The position numbers and the translations under genes are program-made. From NCBI RefSeq assembly GCF_029633865.1, contig NC_079217.1, positions 38,771,635 to 38,835,634 on the forward strand: a DNA stretch of 64,000 nt. Direction: 5' to 3'. The notes beneath the pieces are model-generated. The model did not search any database and was not told where the DNA came from. It saw nothing but the letters and a program-made list of their open reading frames with translations. The DNA comes from Lampris incognitus (Eukaryota > Chordata > Actinopteri > Lampriformes > Lampridae). This document shows, piece by piece, positions 62,806 to 64,000 of the stretch; position 1 is the first letter of the stretch; each line of letters begins with the position of its first letter.

Positions 62806-64000
62806 TGAATAAAGGTGCTCTGTGGAGTCATCATGGTTCCTCTGTAAGATTGGAAAGCTTTTGAATACAGCTGGATTTTAATCAGTCATTTGTGATCGTT
62901 CCTTTTCTGAAAAAATACTGTTGCATTTGTGTGAATAGATCGGCATTACACACAAAGGTATTTCCTTGCCTTACACGCATGCAATCCATCCATGCAGCAT
63001 TAGTGGTCAGGCATGTGGGACTCGATCAGAACAGGGTGGGCTCTGGTCTGACTCATCAAGTGCATCTCTGACTGAAGTAGATTCTCCCTAGACAGCAGGA
63101 CACGCAGGGATGTACCAGTCAACCAAAGCAAAACAAGCTCATCATTCATTCAACTTTTTTTTCCAACTGATGGCAGATTTGGCTACTTTTCAAAAAGCAA
63201 CTTCCCAATGTGAGTTTCAGAGAACCAAACAAGATGTAGGATATTTGAATTGATACCAAGTGAAAAATTATAAAATAAACATGGCACGTATTGATTAAGG
63301 AATATCCACTTCACAACATTCAGAAAGTTGTTAAAATTATGGAACGGAGTAGCGCTGTGTGGTCGACTTTTAGGCTTTGGCGATACTAAATACCAGCCTT
63401 TACCCTCATCTCAGTCCGTTGAGGGATCATATCATGATTGTCCTGCTGTTTTTCTCACAGATTAAGGTAACAGCAGTTTAATGTCTTCACCAGTTTTTTT
63501 TGGTTCTTGATTTCAGTTGCTTATTGGCCTCTTCCCATGATAATGAGAATCCTGTAATGGTGTTATTTTTTTTCCTGACTGGTCAGTCCATCAAGGCACA
63601 GGAACCTCGAGTTTTGTATTATTCACAACACATGACTCGCCATGGATGATTCGCCATGATGTGTGTGAATGGTGCCTGATTGCTGAATCGGGATTTTTTT
63701 TTTTTCGTTTTAAATTGCAGGGTGTGTGTGGGGGTGTGCGTGTGTGCGTGCGGAGAAGTGAGTGAGTGATACCATGAGTGAGTCAGTCAAAACCAGTCTG
63801 GTTTTGTTTGAGATCAACAATTACCTAATTAAGCTTTTAGTGTGTGTTTAGTAAATTGGCTTTTTTGCTTAGTCTACACTGAAATAGTTGCTGTAGTTTT
63901 GACCGGAGACTAGATTCATGAACATAGAGGACTGCTTGAGACTGGTCTGTCTAAAGCCTTTCAGCGTACTCTAGTAATGGTAGTGAAAATATTCTACATG
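62806..64000. other. vmp1 intron to window end, no exon seen
   Basis: I see no further vmp1 coding exon, microRNA hairpin or mobile element that I can name. A (TG)n stretch lies at 63720-63750. Confidence 0.5.

Noticed and set aside
62718-64000. Search for the miR-21 hairpin that lies at the 3' end of VMP1 in vertebrates
   Set aside because: The mature-type sequence is not visible in this part. It should lie beyond the window with the last vmp1 exons.

Overview
The window is vertebrate nuclear DNA, most likely from a teleost fish. It carries spliced genes with standard GT-AG introns, very long introns, TG/TA microsatellites, and many Tc1-, hAT-, Rex1-, L2- and Penelope-like elements together with tRNA-headed SINEs, a mix typical of ray-finned fish. 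There are two well-supported genes, one partial gene, and a large amount of nested mobile DNA. There are no bacterial-type operons, CRISPR arrays or rRNA genes.

Layout. 1-6800: a nest of mobile elements. A minus-strand Ty3/Gypsy LTR retrotransposon (1012-6040) is split by a hAT element (2799-3941) and may itself lie inside an older hAT-like element (about 215-6793). 6936-7113 (minus): first coding exon of a THAP zinc-finger gene, head-to-head with npat across about 635 bp of putative divergent promoter. 7749-29846 (plus): complete npat (histone-gene transcription coactivator) in 17 coding exons. The exon lengths add to 4125 nt, giving 1374 residues with every splice phase closing. Its last intron (19432-29765) is 10.3 kb of nested LINE, hAT, Tc1 and SINE insertions. 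29847-31020: probable npat 3' UTR with a ~195-bp tandem duplication. 31290-31516: probable vmp1 promoter and noncoding first exon. 32141-62717 (plus): vmp1 coding exons 1-9 (324 residues); the C-terminal part lies beyond the window. Two vmp1 introns of ~10 kb carry further elements, including three Tc1-like copies and two hAT elements with 8-bp target duplications.

How the genes relate. npat acts in S-phase histone transcription. vmp1 is an ER multispanning protein of autophagosome formation and lipid handling. They lie in tandem about 2.3 kb apart (stop to start codon) and are not an obvious functional unit. The THAP exon sits where mammals carry ATM opposite NPAT, which is the most interesting gene-level feature. 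I found no novel multigene system. The unusual material is the record of nested transposition, several palindromic Penelope-like structures, a DNA transposon with ~65-bp inverted repeats that I cannot classify, a likely GC-AG intron in npat, and a strong antisense bias of DNA transposons inside the two genes.
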